Assembly (NCBI GenBank): GCA_033032865.1
Contig: JAWHQI010000060.1
Location: forward strand, 10,434,001-10,498,000
DNA from: Dactylorhiza incarnata
Lineage: Eukaryota; Streptophyta; Magnoliopsida; Asparagales; Orchidaceae
DNA length: 64,000 nt
Direction: 5' to 3'
The position numbers were made by a program, and so were the translations under genes. A model generated the notes under the pieces. The model was not told the origin of the DNA and did not search any database. It saw only the letters and a list, made by a program, of their open reading frames with translations. Below, one piece after another: positions 10,311 through 22,130 of this stretch; the first letter of the stretch is position 1, and every line of letters starts with the position of its first letter.

Positions 10311-12000
10311 GCCATGTGAAATCCTTGGGTTTGGAGTTTTCATGAGAGAAGTGATCTCAGAGGTAGTCGTGACAGGAGACCACAAGGGCCGCGTAAACCT
10401 TGATACATGCCTAGTTTGCATTTAATATGTGTGTGCACCGTGTAGGCCGCGTGGTCCACTTTATGCCATTAGGCGATGTCTGCACTATCCTGTCCTTTCT
10501 AGAAAGGAGAGGTCATCCTACGGGAACCCCATCACAGTGGTGACTGCCCTCCTGAAGAGGAGATTGCTGGAGTAATCTTTTTGGAGGATTCCCTGAGATT
10601 GGGATTTCAGGGGGAGAAACCCAAGAAGAGCTTCCAGAGGAGGATTGATGGGGAATCAGAACCGTTCATTTTATGCGGATCGACGATTGTAGTAGTTTTT
10701 GTTCTTGTCACTTTTTTCGAGTTGTAATTTTATGTATTTTTGAGTCGGGACGTTCAGCCAATCATAGTCGTTCGTTGCCCCCTAGGAATCTATAAATAGA
10801 GGGTGAGGCCCGCGAGGGCTCTCATTTTAGGCATTGAAGAATGAAGTATTGAAGCTCATTCTTTGGTCACTTCGGTGCCGAAGCCGAACCCCAGGTGCGA
10901 TAGCTCGGATGTACCTCCTCCCTCACATTTCCCTTGGTCGGCCCCTACCATCCCCCCCCTTGGCCGGCCACTCCACCACGCCTCCTCCACCACAAGCAAC
11001 AGCCTCCTTCCCATCACCATTTGAAGAAGTCGGCCCTCTTCAACAGGATCTCCCCTCCCCCATTTCCATAGCAGCAGTCACTCCCCCACACTTCTCATCC
11101 TCCCTTGCAAACAGTCGGCCAACAAGGCCCCCCTCCCCTCCATTTACAGCAGTTGGTCACCCCTCCCACTACACAACCACCCACTAGGCTGCTGTCAGAA
11201 CCAAAAACAGTTGGCCAAAGGATACTTTCCCCTTGTATCAGAGATCGGCAGCCACCCAACCACCCACCCTTTGTAGTGGAACCACCATCTCCTTCATTTT
11301 CCCCACCAAAACAGCCCCAATACCCCCATAAAACAACTCCGGCGATCACCGGAGTTCGTCTTCGGTCACCTCCGGTGATACTCCATACCCCAATACCCAT
11401 TTCCATCGATTAGAGTTTTCCCGCAATCGCCAGAAAACGTCTCCGGCGACCACCACCGGCAACAACCTCCAGCCACCACCAGCCACTCTCCACCACCACT
11501 TATAACCACCATAACTACCTCCTAACTACCATCACCCCCATTATCCCCACTCTCCTCTATTTAAAGACTTGATTCCTAAATTTAAGCTAAGTCTCTCCTC
11601 TCCGCTTAACCGAACCCCACCCTCCTTTCCTCACTCCCAGCCACAAGAACCCCTTCCCACGTGAAGCCCCACTCAACTGACCCCTCTTTACTTCCCTCTC
11701 TCATTTACTCCCTAAATTTAAGCATTTGCTTTTTGCGCACTCTCGCGCTTATACTATCTCTCTTGTTTCCTTGAACGCTTTAACTATTGTGGTTTATCAT
11801 TCGTAATTGATTTATAAAGAAAAGTTATTGCAAGCTAAAATTCGCCGGATCTCATATTAGTTGCATGTAGTAATCGCCCATTATATCCCTGTCATATAGG
11901 ACCGTCATGCGTCAAGGACTTTACACACGACACGTGCACGTTACAAATCCCGAAGGAAGTGCAATGACAATGTACTGGTCATAAATAATAAAGTGAGAGT
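10311..12000 (+). other. LTR-retrotransposon-like 5' region, no gene
   Basis: Around 10790 a TATA-like CTATAAATAGAGG sits in a promoter-like setting, followed by a GC/CT-rich stretch (10900-11560) with long chance ORFs on both strands. That resembles the leader of the non-autonomous LTR elements elsewhere in the window. No matching second LTR, primer site or enzyme domain was found, so this is only a suggestion. Confidence 0.35.
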
Positions 12001-12469
12001 TTACCGTATACGCAGGGAACACAACACGGAAATGCCCAAGTTAAGTATTTAGGCAATCGATGCTTGGGTTTGCTATGACAAAAGCACAAAAGCTAAAAAT
12101 TAAAACAACAACCCAAGAAAAGTTTGATTACGGCATACCAAAAAAATAGAGAAACCTCAAACCTTCAAGGTATTAATTGGAGGGGAAGAAAATGCAAATG
12201 GAGATGAGAGAATTCTCCTTGGATGCTCGGGAAAGAATTGCAGGTTATCAATCCAACTTTTATTCAGTCCTCGGGCGCGTCTGGAGTAGAGGACGGGTTG
12301 TCACCACCGCTTCCAAGTGATCTCTCTTCACTCCACAGCCCTCACCTCAACGTTTTCTTCCTTGATCCTCCCAGCCCCCATGGAATTTCCTCCTTGGAAC
12401 CCTAGATCCAGAGAATAGAAGTTTGGGGACGAAGTCCAAGATTTTTTTTGAAAAGAACTGAAAATTCGG

Positions 12470-12960
12470 TTAAATAGGCTTCATAAAATGGTCATGCACA
12501 GTCTGGTGCATGGTCGTGCTCCTGATCGTGCGTAGCGAAGAAAATATTGGTAGGAAAATAAAATAGGGAAGATACATAACACTGCTCGGTGTCAAGATAG
12601 GAGCGCAGTCGTGCACCTGCAGAATTGTTATGGTCACCCCACCCATGTGTAGCCACACAGTAGTGCACGAATGCGGCGCACGACCAGAATTCAGGTCTCA
12701 TGAAATCTGCCATAATGGAGATCTGTTCGCGCATGGTCGTGGCGATGAGGCGCACGTTCATGCGCAACATGAAGGCTTCCGATCAAATAACCAAGGGTCA
12801 ATACAAAGAAGTGCACGATCGTGCTCATGAAGACGCATGGTCGTGCACAGTCAATAAAAATACTTAGGAAGAAAATTGAAAGAAAAGCCATAAGGATATA
12901 AGGGGGTGCACGATCGTGCGCAGTGAATTGCACGATCGTGCTCCATATTCAGGGTTTTTA
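12470..12960. repeat. Cluster of CACGATCGTG-type palindromic words
   Basis: Roughly a dozen irregularly spaced copies of the words GCACGATCGTGC and GCATGGTCGTGC, in both orientations, densest at 12810-12945. Spacing is not regular enough for a satellite. Open frames across it on the minus strand (for example 12492-12770) match no family I recognise. It is probably internal sequence of an old gypsy-type element. Confidence 0.45.
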
Positions 12961-14849
12961 TCTTCTCCTCAAAGCTCCCAATTTGCATGAAATTTCATCC
13001 CTTTAGCTCTCAAGGTGCCCATGTATCTGAATTAGAGAAATATATGTAATATCATAGGTTTATCGAATAAGTAGGGATAAAAGAAGGATCAAATGGAGGT
13101 AAAGGTGTGCAAAATTTATTATATAAATTAGACTCATCTGCCTTCCATTTGAATATTAATGGGAGATGAATCTTTCCCAATTGTGCCGTTTTCTGGAAGT
13201 GTCTTTTGCAGTTGTCTGCCACGCACCCTGATCCTACAAACCGAGTCGGCAGGCACTACGATGTGTCGATTGAGAGAACAGATTGGAGTAGAAAGTTATC
13301 CCTATTATGCTACGACATATAAGTACTTTGCTACCATTAAGAAAACTTTCTTAGGAGGTCAAATGATGGGTCCCATTTGAATTTTGTTTTGTTCACTTCT
13401 ACCTATAGATATCCCTTTAGTTGGCTGCTTTGCACTCTCCTTCATATGTTCCCGCTTTCCTTAGTTCTTCCTTTGAAAATGATGTCTAATGATTCTCTGA
13501 AGAAAACATCCCTAGTATTTTGTGGACTATTCTCTTTTCCCTCTTTTCCTCTATCACGTAGCCCCCTCCCCATTGATATAGGTGTAGGACATGTCGAGGA
13601 TGTCGTTATAAGTATTGGGGGTAGTTGTTAAGTTCGTACATCAAATGACTTCATTTGAGCCCTCCGATCATGGATGCACTGGACAATTAAAAGTCGACTT
13701 CGTTGGATTCCTCTACAACCCTTTCAAATCGGATCATGAGTACCCACAATGTCACTCATTATCCTTTCCTAAGGTCTAAGAGTGTGCGGGCTTCACGCTT
13801 CCATTTCCTCGCACTGTTGAAGTGTGTCAGTGGCTTCCCGTTGAACTCATTGAAGCTTCTCACTGATCCTGTTGGGAGGTCGACGAATCAATCTTGAACC
13901 CTTCTCTGAAGAACATTTGAAATCATTGGACGGACTTCATAACCTAACTTCCACTTTGAAGCATAGGAGGTGATCTCTTGGGTTGGAGTTGTCATTGTGG
14001 AAGCATAGATGGGGGTTCTCTAAATCCTTCTAGTGTCCTCTTTGCTTGGATACTGACAAAGTGATAGAAGAGTGTCATTCTGTTATCAAACTCTCTGTCT
14101 AACTCATCGTCAAAACAGGGTTGGTGGATCCCTTTGAGGTGCGGTGGTGTACTCATCGCGTTCTTGGTCGTCTAAAGGGGCAAAGACATTGTCAATGCGC
14201 GGGATATCAGATTGGGCATAAAATTTATTTTTATTCAAAGACAGCGGATAATGTCCTAACTTGTTGGTTTAGAACATACAAACCATCACCAATTGGTGTG
14301 TTTAGTGATTGACCTATCCAATAGTTGATGTTGAAGTGTATCACGTCCTCTCTCCCACAATCTTTCTCCAGCAAAACTATTTCTCTCTACCTTTAATCTT
14401 GCCCACTCTCTCATCCCATCTCACAACATCCCTTCCTCTCTATTTGTCTCATTCTCCCGCAATCTCAATCTTATTATTTTCTACGCATGGTTCTCCTCTA
14501 CAATGAAACTTGTAATCACATGTTTTAGAGAATGTTGTCCTCTTCCTTCCTTCACTCTACTTTTTCTCTACGATTGTTGAAGTTTTTTTTGAATATCTAG
14601 AATACATTTTTTTGGAATGAGGAAGAGTCACTCCACAATACTAGTCTACTCTCACATAGTGGCGCTGATTATGGTCATCCTCCACAAATACTCTAACCTC
14701 AATAGGGAGATCTTCCTCAGAAGAAGTCCCTCATCACAATGATCAAGTTAGCACAACAATTAGCTACATTGTTCACAACACGACATATATGCTTACTCTT
14801 ACACCTCAGGAGCCCAAAGGCTCGGCCTTTAATATTTTCCACTTGTCCC
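12961..14849. other. Unassigned intron 1 sequence
   Basis: Short ORFs only (for example 13159-13380 and 14121-14312), none with a recognisable motif. The part nearest 14849 may be the 3' untranslated region of the adjacent minus-strand LINE. Confidence 0.35.
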
Positions 14850-14855
14850 ATTCTA

Positions 14856-15413
14856 TTATCTAAGCGAGTTGAAAGATTGCGACTCCACTATATCACAGTC
14901 ACGAATCACCCTAGATAACCGGAAAATACCCAAAGAAAAGATATACATGCGCAGATATTTCCATGCATCACGAAGCTTGGTCGTAGGAATAGACAGATAC
15001 CGAAACCGAATACCCCCCATTAAGCGAACAAAGCCACGACGAACCCAGATGACCCTCATCGGTAACTTTAGATATCGATTCAACATAAGTCATATTACCA
15101 AAGAGGGGGAACACACAATCGTATAGGTGAGCACCCACGTCTGAAACAAAGCACCAATAGATTTACCATCACCTACCACCCTTTGTACCGTAGGCAGCAA
15201 CAAAGATAAACATTTAGAAATTTCTCTCTAAATATTAGGGCAACATTTGGGGGCAGTGTTCCTCGTAAGGCCCTCTTGAATGATACTTGCTGCAAATAAA
15301 ATGAGTGCAATGGTATCAGCCGACTTGGACAAATGAGAGTCCTGCTGAAATGTGAGGTTCTGGATCCCCAAGCTTCCGACATTTAATGGCTTACACACTT
15401 GTTCTATGCTCAC
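14856..15413 (-). pseudogene. LINE RT C-terminal and zf-RVT-like fragments
   Basis: VCKPLNVGSLGIQNL at 15413-15228 matches the conserved VC.PK..GGLGI..L block of plant L1 ORF2. Below it VGDGKSI resembles the G-DG-I block that opens the zf-RVT region. Frame changes several times. Confidence 0.75.
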
Positions 15414-16102
15414 TAAGTGAATCCCCCTTCAACCTGCGCGACTACTCCAAAGGAAAGACTTGACGAGCTGCTCAATCTTGCGGAGAACACCAACACGCAT
15501 GCAGACCGTAGAGCTATAGTAGATAGGAATAGAGCACAACACTACTTTGATAAGGACCAAACGCCCCAGCAAAGGATAAGACTCTGGTGTGCCAACAAGC
15601 AATCATTTTCTTCACCTCTACACTACAAAATCAAAGGCACAATGTTTGAGCCTCTTACCGGCTAATGAATGTCAAGATAACGTCAATCCAAACCGGACAA
15701 GAATATCCTGAGCACATTCTCAATATCCACACACACACACATACACACATTCAAGGGAACCCGAGGACTAAATCGAATATCAGATTTAAGGAGGTTGACA
15801 ACAAGCCCCAGAGCCTTACAAATCTCATTCATAACCTCATGAATAATCATAGCATTTTCTAAGTTAGTTTTAGTAATGATAAGGCTAGAATAGATGCGAT
15901 ATAGGATGAAGTTGGGAAGAGCGGTGGAAACCCTCCATCTGACTAGTCATCTCTCTCCTTTAAGCGACAAGAGAGCATCACAGAACAAAGAACAAACAAG
16001 TACGAGGACAAAGGCGGCCCTGTCTAAGTCCCACGGGTGACAAAAAAAAGAGGATTGAGATCCATTGGCAAAGGTGTTGAATAGAGGGTCAATGATGCCA
16101 AC

Positions 16103-16336
16103 TCATATCCCAAGAGATCCATTTTTCAAAAACAAAAAAAAGTTGCCAAAAACCCTCTTTACATAATCCCAAAACAATTTATTGTAAACCCTTTGAAAGT
16201 CAATCTTCATCATCATGAGGCCTTTCGATTGGCAGACAGTCCCTGGAGGATGATGCTCCTGAGCAATGAGCAGGTTATCAGAGATATTCTGGCCCAAAAT
16301 AAAAGTATCTTGTTCCTCTAAGATCAACTTGGCCAA
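16103..16336 (-). pseudogene. LINE reverse transcriptase fragment
   Basis: Contains QDTFILGQNISDNLLIAQE followed by MMMKIDFQRVYNKLFWDYV, the RT block with the first catalytic Asp (KIDF.KAYD in intact L1s). The downstream F/YADD block was not found in frame. Confidence 0.82.
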
Positions 16337-16856
16337 TTTTCAGTCTATTCACCATAATATGGATGTTCACTTTGTAAAAAGTGTTACATTTGTTGGAGGG
16401 GTGGATGATCTTGAGAATGAGCATCGCACTAGTCTTATTCCAATCCGACGACATGATGTTAGGGAGAAAAATTGGTGAATAGCTTCACACCTCACGCTTT
16501 ATCGTACCCTAGTACCACCTATAAAATCAGTTATTAAACTCATCAACACTAGGTATCTTGTGCTTAGGAAGATTCATAACACAATGTTCAATCTCCAATG
16601 AGGTAAACTCCTGGATCAGCCATTCGTTATTAGCACCAAAAACTTTATGTATTTGAAGCAACTCACCATCGACAGCATGTAAATCGGGGCCTCATCTATC
16701 CTGAAAAAAACAATTGAGATAGAATGTCATCAGGATTAGAAATCATCACATCATGTCCTTAAGCTCCATAATTATATTATTGTGGCGACAAAGAAGCACC
16801 GTTCTATGAAAGAATGTGGTGTTGTTGTCACCTTTCAGCAACCAACGTAATCTCTA

Positions 16857-17880
16857 TTAATGATGTGAGGGAGTCTCTTGGCACCTGAGCGTCGAGGAGA
16901 ATTCACATACCTTCCTGCATAAATTGCATAAAAGCTCATTAAAGTGGCTTCCCTCTGAAGCTTCCTGCAAGTGCAACTCCAAAATCTTCCGCTTTGGTTT
17001 GAAAGCCTTATAGAATAAATTTCCCACTCTTATCTTGTTCCATTTCGACAAAGAATCCTAGTCTCTACTAATAGCAGATTGAGTTATAAACAACAAACCC
17101 AGTATAACAGTACCCCTGAAGCACCAGGCACCGCAGGTAATGCGGTGAGATTCTTCAAACTTCAGCCAAAGTTCTCAAAATGAAAAGGTCCGCGAGCAAC
17201 TGGCGGAGTAACCTCGGAAATGAGGAGAGCACGATGATCAGAACTAGTATGTGCCAGATGAAACAACTGAGCCTCCATAAAGAATTGAAGTCAATCACTC
17301 ATCATCAGGGCACGTTCAATTCGAAAGAGAGCACTGACCTCCATATTTTGGTTGTTCCAATAGGTAAAACTGAAACCTTGGAACCCAAGATACAATAACA
17401 ATTGATCTAACTGATGAATTTCCAAAACTCCTAAATTGCTAGATTGATGGAGAATCGATCCCTCTTACAACTCTCCTAAGAGTTGGTGAAACATTGAAAT
17501 CACCTATCACCATAGTAAGAACATCCGAGCACAGCACAATAGAGAGAGAATCCCAAGGGGACATATGTTCTATAGAATAGACCTTAGCGTAGACACCACA
17601 AATACATCAAGACGCATGATTATTCTTTTGAATAGTGCTCACAATCAATTGATCACTCTCGGTCTTAAAATCTATGCAGACCTCCTCCATAAGCCAGAAG
17701 TGCATAATAGCTCCAAAAAATCCAACAGACGAAAGACAACATGTTCCAAGAGTCCCAAGCGAACGTTGGAGACAAACACCCCACATCCTCCCCAACTCTA
17801 GTCCCCAAGAGGATAACAATGTCAACTGGATCACCAGAAGGAGAGGCCCCTCTGCTCCCAAAAGCCTTTCTCATAATTAA
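16857..17880 (-). pseudogene. LINE endonuclease-like and linker fragments
   Basis: A minus-strand stretch near 17260-17150 reads SDHRALLISE..ARGPFHFENFG over frameshifts, matching the C-terminal SDH signature of apurinic-type LINE endonucleases. The N-terminal half (17400-17880) is too decayed to assign with confidence. Confidence 0.6.
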
Positions 17881-18269
17881 TCATGCTACAAATGTCTAAC
17901 AGGTTGAATAAAAGTTCCGCATACAGTCTTTTCTTCGGATTGACGACAGTCACGATATCCTTCTCATAGATTCCCCAAGAAAGCCCCTGAACCACCAGAC
18001 GATTCTATTTGAAGTCACACTCTGCCTACCACCAGATGAAGGGCAAACGTTGAATCTAGGCCAAACGTCAAAACTTGAACAAACAAAAGAACCACAACTA
18101 CCAGCGAGGAGGAGTTGGCGCTGAAATGAAGCTCCACATGAAACTGCGACCATCGAATGATATTGCTCGAAAACTTGATGTTGGACCGGAGTTGACGAAC
18201 TCGGTAATAACCCCAGTCTTTGAACATGAACCGCCCCAATGACAGTTCTAATTGGTTTGGCACGACCCC

Positions 18270-19290
18270 TCACATCGGTGGATCTAACTGGCTTAGACTT
18301 AAAATGTCCCTCCCTAATAACCTTGCAACTGTCATGTTGTCAGCTTGTCCTTTGTCATGATTCCTCAGCTCCACTACCTCTTTAGTACTGTCTTTCTCTA
18401 TGGTGTTGACCTGTTCAGATTCCAAGGAGTAAGCCCCTTTCAAACGTGAGTCTAATTGAGTACCCTTCAAGTGTTTTTCAATGTGCTCACCCTAGCTTTG
18501 ACATGACTGGCTCCTTGTTTCCATTGGCGACCATGAAAATTAACCGTACACCACTCCTCCACACGTGCTCCATTCTGGTCTTCCCCTACTGGCTTAGTAG
18601 GCTTCAAACTCAAAGACTCCTTCACTTGTTGCACAACTATCCAGGGTCCGAAAATATGCTAAATGGTAAGTACTGGGGCTCCCATCCCACTGGAATTGTC
18701 CATCTCTTAGAATAAATTATCAGGACCAATGACTTCCTTTATCATATTGTGTTAACAATTTCTTTTCAGATGGTCAATCCTTTAATTGTGGCAACACACA
18801 ACAGACACGTTCTTAAAACGAAGCTTTGCCAAAATTCATCTTCAATAAATCCTCATTTGCCAATAGTTACCCTCGGAAGAAGAGGCTAACAAGAGTCAAT
18901 ATGCACACAAACATGAGTATAATTTCTCCTTATTCCTTCTGTCGTGGCATCCATCTGCACGGGTGTACCCACGACATTGGCAATTGACATTAAGGTGGAT
19001 ATTGCACTTGCAACTCCATCGGAAGCTTAGGCATCTTCACCCAAATCAACAGAAAATGCATAAAAATTGGGTGCAGGTCGAAAAAAGGTCGCCAATCATA
19101 CAGGGCAGGCAGGTGCCCTGCAACAATCCAAGGGCCACCCAACTTACCCTCTCCTTATCTTCCTCATTGTCGAAGTTGAACACAAAAAATCCGTCAACCA
19201 AAGCCGTAACTTGGAATTGTCGAGCAGTATGTACTGTACACCATTGAAATTCGAGAGAATGTTTCACCATATAAGTCATCATTTTTTTGA
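18270..19290 (-). pseudogene. LINE ORF1-like (DUF4283/zinc knuckle) remnants
   Basis: The 19282-19046 piece has FFVFNFDNEEDKERV.., typical of the DUF4283 segment of plant LINE ORF1 and related nucleic-acid-binding proteins. A decayed C..C..H knuckle follows near 18800. The rest is broken. Confidence 0.6.
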
Positions 19291-20250
19291 CAAAGAACCA
19301 TCATACCAAAGCCTGCACCCAAGGCCTATTGACCTCCGTGAGGACCTCTGTAGAAAAAAGCAATTCGCGGTTGAACATCCTATGTAGGTTCACAACCTCT
19401 GCCTCAAAGATATCATTTGGCACAACCCATCATGGTTTCTGGCGATTCGCAATTCCTACCTACGAATGAGAAACCAAGGGACCCCCTCGCGGCTGCGGGT
19501 GAAGAGGGACCGACATACCAGACTTAGAAGTAGTGTCTTGGACCTGATTTGGAGGCGACATCACCTCCATGACTGCCTCCATGAAGAACTCCTCCATGGT
19601 GAAATGGCAAGCAATGATCACCACAGAAGCCCTTTCTGAAAACCCTCACTAGCTCCATTTTTCATCGTCTCAAAACTCAGTATCGCAAAGGGCTTCCTTG
19701 GGTGGAGGAAAGGGATGGCGCTGAGAGAATCCCTCCTTCCACGGTAGTGATCACTCTCGCACATCAACTCAGCACCAGTCAGAAAGGAGAGTCCCAAGAA
19801 GAGTCCTCCTCAATCCGGCATTTTGTCTCTTTCACTTTGCCTGGCTTCTCTCTATCACTCTCTCAGTTTATCGCCCTCTGAGTGCCACCCGACCCCCTCT
19901 CTAGAATCCTTTGAGCAACTTCTCTTTTGCAATTTCTATTTTGTTATGGGCTATGCTTTAGAGAATCCATGCTTCACAATTTTCTAGTTACTTTATTATT
20001 TCCTATTGCCAGGCTGCTCATGTTAACGTAGCAACCCTACATAGAGGAAACGTTCGCACACCCAAATCATAACTCTTAATTTGAGTAGCTGTGATCGCAA
20101 TTTAGAGACATGAGCGGGCACCTAAAATCTTCTCATCGTTCTAGATCTATAGATCGATTTTAACCAAGAATTTAATCTCTTCTAACTAGATCTTGAAATG
20201 CTAATGGCCACAATAACTTGAAAGCAAAAAGGATAATAGCTAATCAATAC

Positions 20251-20661
20251 CCTTAAAGGAATACCAATCTGTGGAGCAGCGAGTCCGACACCAGGGGCCT
20301 TCCGCATTACTCCAATCATGTCATCTACGATCTTCTGGATCTTCTCGGATCCAATATCCTCCAAGGGGACCTCGCCGGCCGGCTCATGAAGCACCGGATC
20401 ACCTGCCTTGACTATTTCAGGCAAGGCTTCTTTCTTCACGCCCAATCCAGAGAACCATCCGGCGGAGACCCTTGAAGGGGCTCTTCTGCGACCGGGGCCG
20501 CCGTGGGATAGTCGTTGAAGGACCGAACCGGCGCTTTTTGACGGAAAGTCGCCGTCCTTGTGGAAGAAGATGACAGCATAAGGGTAGAGTTTCAGGGCCC
20601 GGGGGATGCGGAGTAAGGTTTCTGCGGATGAGATTGGCAGCAGGCGGTGAATGGCCGCCAT
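20251..20661 (-). CDS. PDF1A: PDF1A exon 1 (targeting peptide, motif 1)
   Basis: 137 codons from ATG at 20661 (context AACAAAATGGCG, a good plant start) to Arg137, followed by the GTATTG donor. The N-terminus ([12 protein letters not shown]..) is basic, Ser/Arg-rich and unlike bacterial deformylases, so it is probably an organellar transit peptide. The domain starts at about [16 protein letters not shown] and reaches [14 protein letters not shown], motif 1, at the exon end. The longer open frame down to 20182 is intron read-through. Confidence 0.93.
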
Positions 20662-20769
20662 TTTGTTGCCTTTGAAAAGCTCGGGGGCTTTGGAGAGTGC
20701 AGTCTATCTCGAAAGATGGAGGAATGAAAAATTTTAAGTTGATTTGGAGTAATTTTAGGGAATTGTTAA
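20662..20769 (-). promoter_or_regulatory. PDF1A 5' UTR / proximal promoter
   Basis: The 108 bp between the ATG and the nearest MITE. No TATA box is evident. All or most may be 5' UTR, in which case the core promoter would lie inside or beyond the MITE. Confidence 0.4.
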
Positions 20770-20928
20770 GGGTTCGTTTGGCCTAGCGGATCCCGCGCGG
20801 TCCCGCCAAACGCGTTGCCTGATCGTGGATGCGGGGATTCGCCCCGCCTATAATTTTTATAGATTTTTCATAGAAATTCACCTTGTGCGGATTGGCTCTG
20901 CTGAAAATCCGCGGAGCCAAACTCGGCC
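20770..20928. mobile_element. Tourist-like MITE in PDF1A promoter (159 bp)
   Basis: Terminal inverted repeats GGGTTCGTTTGGCCTAGCGG (left) and CCGCGGAGCCAAACTCGGCC (right), flanked by TAA on both sides (20767-20769 and 20929-20931). A 3-bp target duplication and a GTTTGG-type tip fit PIF/Harbinger MITEs. Inner GC-rich words could form a hairpin. Confidence 0.78.
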
Positions 20929-20949
20929 TAAGTCAGATCAAATTTGGCT

Positions 20950-21530
20950 ATCCGCAATTATTAACTATAAATCACATATTTTGATAAATATTTGGTGCAA
21001 ACCAAAATGTTAATTATAAATCAATATTGTTAACATCAAATCAATAATATAAACTACATAAATAAATTTTTTAGACAAAAAAAATGAAAGTCATGACATT
21101 TTCAGCACAACAGTTCAACAAAATAACACGTTTATAACATAGAAACACTAAAATATAAAATCATATACAAATTTGAAATTAAGAAATGGAATCAAATCTG
21201 AAATTAAAAATAAAAAGAAAATACTAAATAAAAAGGTATATACAAATCTAAATGAAATAGTATATACAAATTTGTATATGTTTTTTTCATATTGATTTTG
21301 ATTTTTCATTTCAAATTTGTATTAGTTTTTTATTTCAAATTTTCTTTTGTTTTTCATTTCAGATTTGTATTGATTTTTTATTTCATATTCGCAAAAATAT
21401 CATGAATTTAGTTTTTTTTTCTAGAAAATTTATTTATGTAGTTTATATTATTGATTTGTTGTTAACAATATTGATTTGTGGTTAGCATTTTGATTTGCAC
21501 CAAGTATTTTTCAAAATGTATGATTGTTGT
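20950..21530. repeat. Large AT-rich foldback (inverted repeat)
   Basis: The arm at about 20960-21072 (TTTGGTGCAAACCAAAATG.. to ..TACATAAATAAATTTTTTAG) is complementary to the arm at about 21418-21530. The 350-bp loop is itself partly palindromic around 21270 (ACAAATTTGTATATG). No ORF. It is either a MITE with long arms or a foldback element. Confidence 0.75.
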
Positions 21531-22130
21531 TAACAATGGTTTGTGCAATTCAAAAACAATTAACAATGGTTTGTGCAATTCAAAAAAAAATGCAATTCAA
21601 AATGCATTTTGATTTGCAAATTAATGTTATGTGCAATTCAAAAAAAATTAAGTACAAATCTATTTTTAGCTTCAAGTTATGTGCAAACCTATTTTTAGCT
21701 TCAAGCTATGTGCAAATCATCAATTCCTTCACTGAATCTCTCGCCAACTGCTTCACATGCCCCACTTTCATCTGTCACCCCATTGGATCGGACTGTGCTA
21801 GGGTTGGGCAAGAGGGAGGGTCTTACCATAGAAGGACCTCAAGAAAAGAAGCGTCTGACGCCTCTTGCCGCCTCTTGCCGCCTCTCTCTCATCTGCTCTC
21901 ACTCTTCTCTGCCATCTCTCTCTCTCTCTCTCCAGTTCCCGAGCTCTCTCATGCGCCCTCTCTCTCTCTCCTCTGCCCTGCTTTGTTCAGATATCAACGG
22001 GAAAAGGTGTAAAATGGACAAACGGGAAAGTGAGAGAAAGTGGAGGGAGTGTTGCGTCCAAAGTAGAGGGAGTATTGCTCTCTCTCTCTCTCTCTCTCAT
22101 GCGCCCTCTCTCTCTCCTCTGCATCCAAAG
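21531..22130. repeat. Repeats and CT microsatellite
   Basis: 21531-21720 contains repeats of TTAACAATGGTTTGTGCAATTC and TTTTTAGCTTCAAG. 21888-22130 contains several (CT)n runs, which generate long chance ORFs (21524-22012, 21708-22163). No protein motif is seen. Confidence 0.5.

Larger units (their letters stand above)
14850..19750 (-). mobile_element. Degenerate LINE (L1-type) retrotransposon
   Basis: Read on the minus strand, pieces appear in L1 order: an ORF1-like region with a DUF4283-type segment and decayed zinc knuckle (about 19290-18270), an endonuclease-like region ending in SDHRALLISE (about 17880-17150), and reverse transcriptase with downstream domain (16336-14856). All pieces are short and separated by stops and frameshifts. 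Ends are approximate: no poly(A) tail or target duplication was identified. Confidence 0.78.
8788..20250 (-). other. PDF1A intron 1 (11.5 kb)
   Basis: Donor GTATTG directly after the codon for Arg137 and acceptor before exon 2. It contains a palindromic MITE, a tandem triplicate, an LTR-like GC-rich stretch, a field of CACGATCGTG-type repeats and a degenerate LINE. Host intron sequence is hard to tell from old repeats. Confidence 0.86.
728..20661 (-). other. PDF1A: PDF1A gene span, peptide deformylase (4 exons, 3 introns)
   Basis: Four exons (20251-20661, 8698-8787, 8553-8620, 728-986) join in frame with GT..AG junctions into 828 bp, 275 residues plus stop. Peptide deformylase removes the formyl group from the N-terminal methionine of proteins made in mitochondria and plastids. 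Motif 1 GVGLAAPQ is at about residues 124-131, motif 2 EGCLS at 186-190 and motif 3 QHEYDHLDG at 229-237. C188, H230 and H234 are the expected metal ligands and E231 the catalytic acid. The first 70 or so residues are rich in Arg, Ser and hydrophobics and poor in acids, as for an organellar targeting peptide. Length and the NLDLP..GCPK tail fit plant PDF1A. Introns 1 and 3 are 11463 and 7566 bp and transposon-filled; intron 2 is 77 bp. No frameshift or stop was seen, so the gene is probably functional. Confidence 0.92.

Noticed and set aside
13690..14320. Possible host exons in PDF1A intron 1
   Set aside because: No recognisable protein family, no splice-bounded open frame; more likely old repeat sequence.
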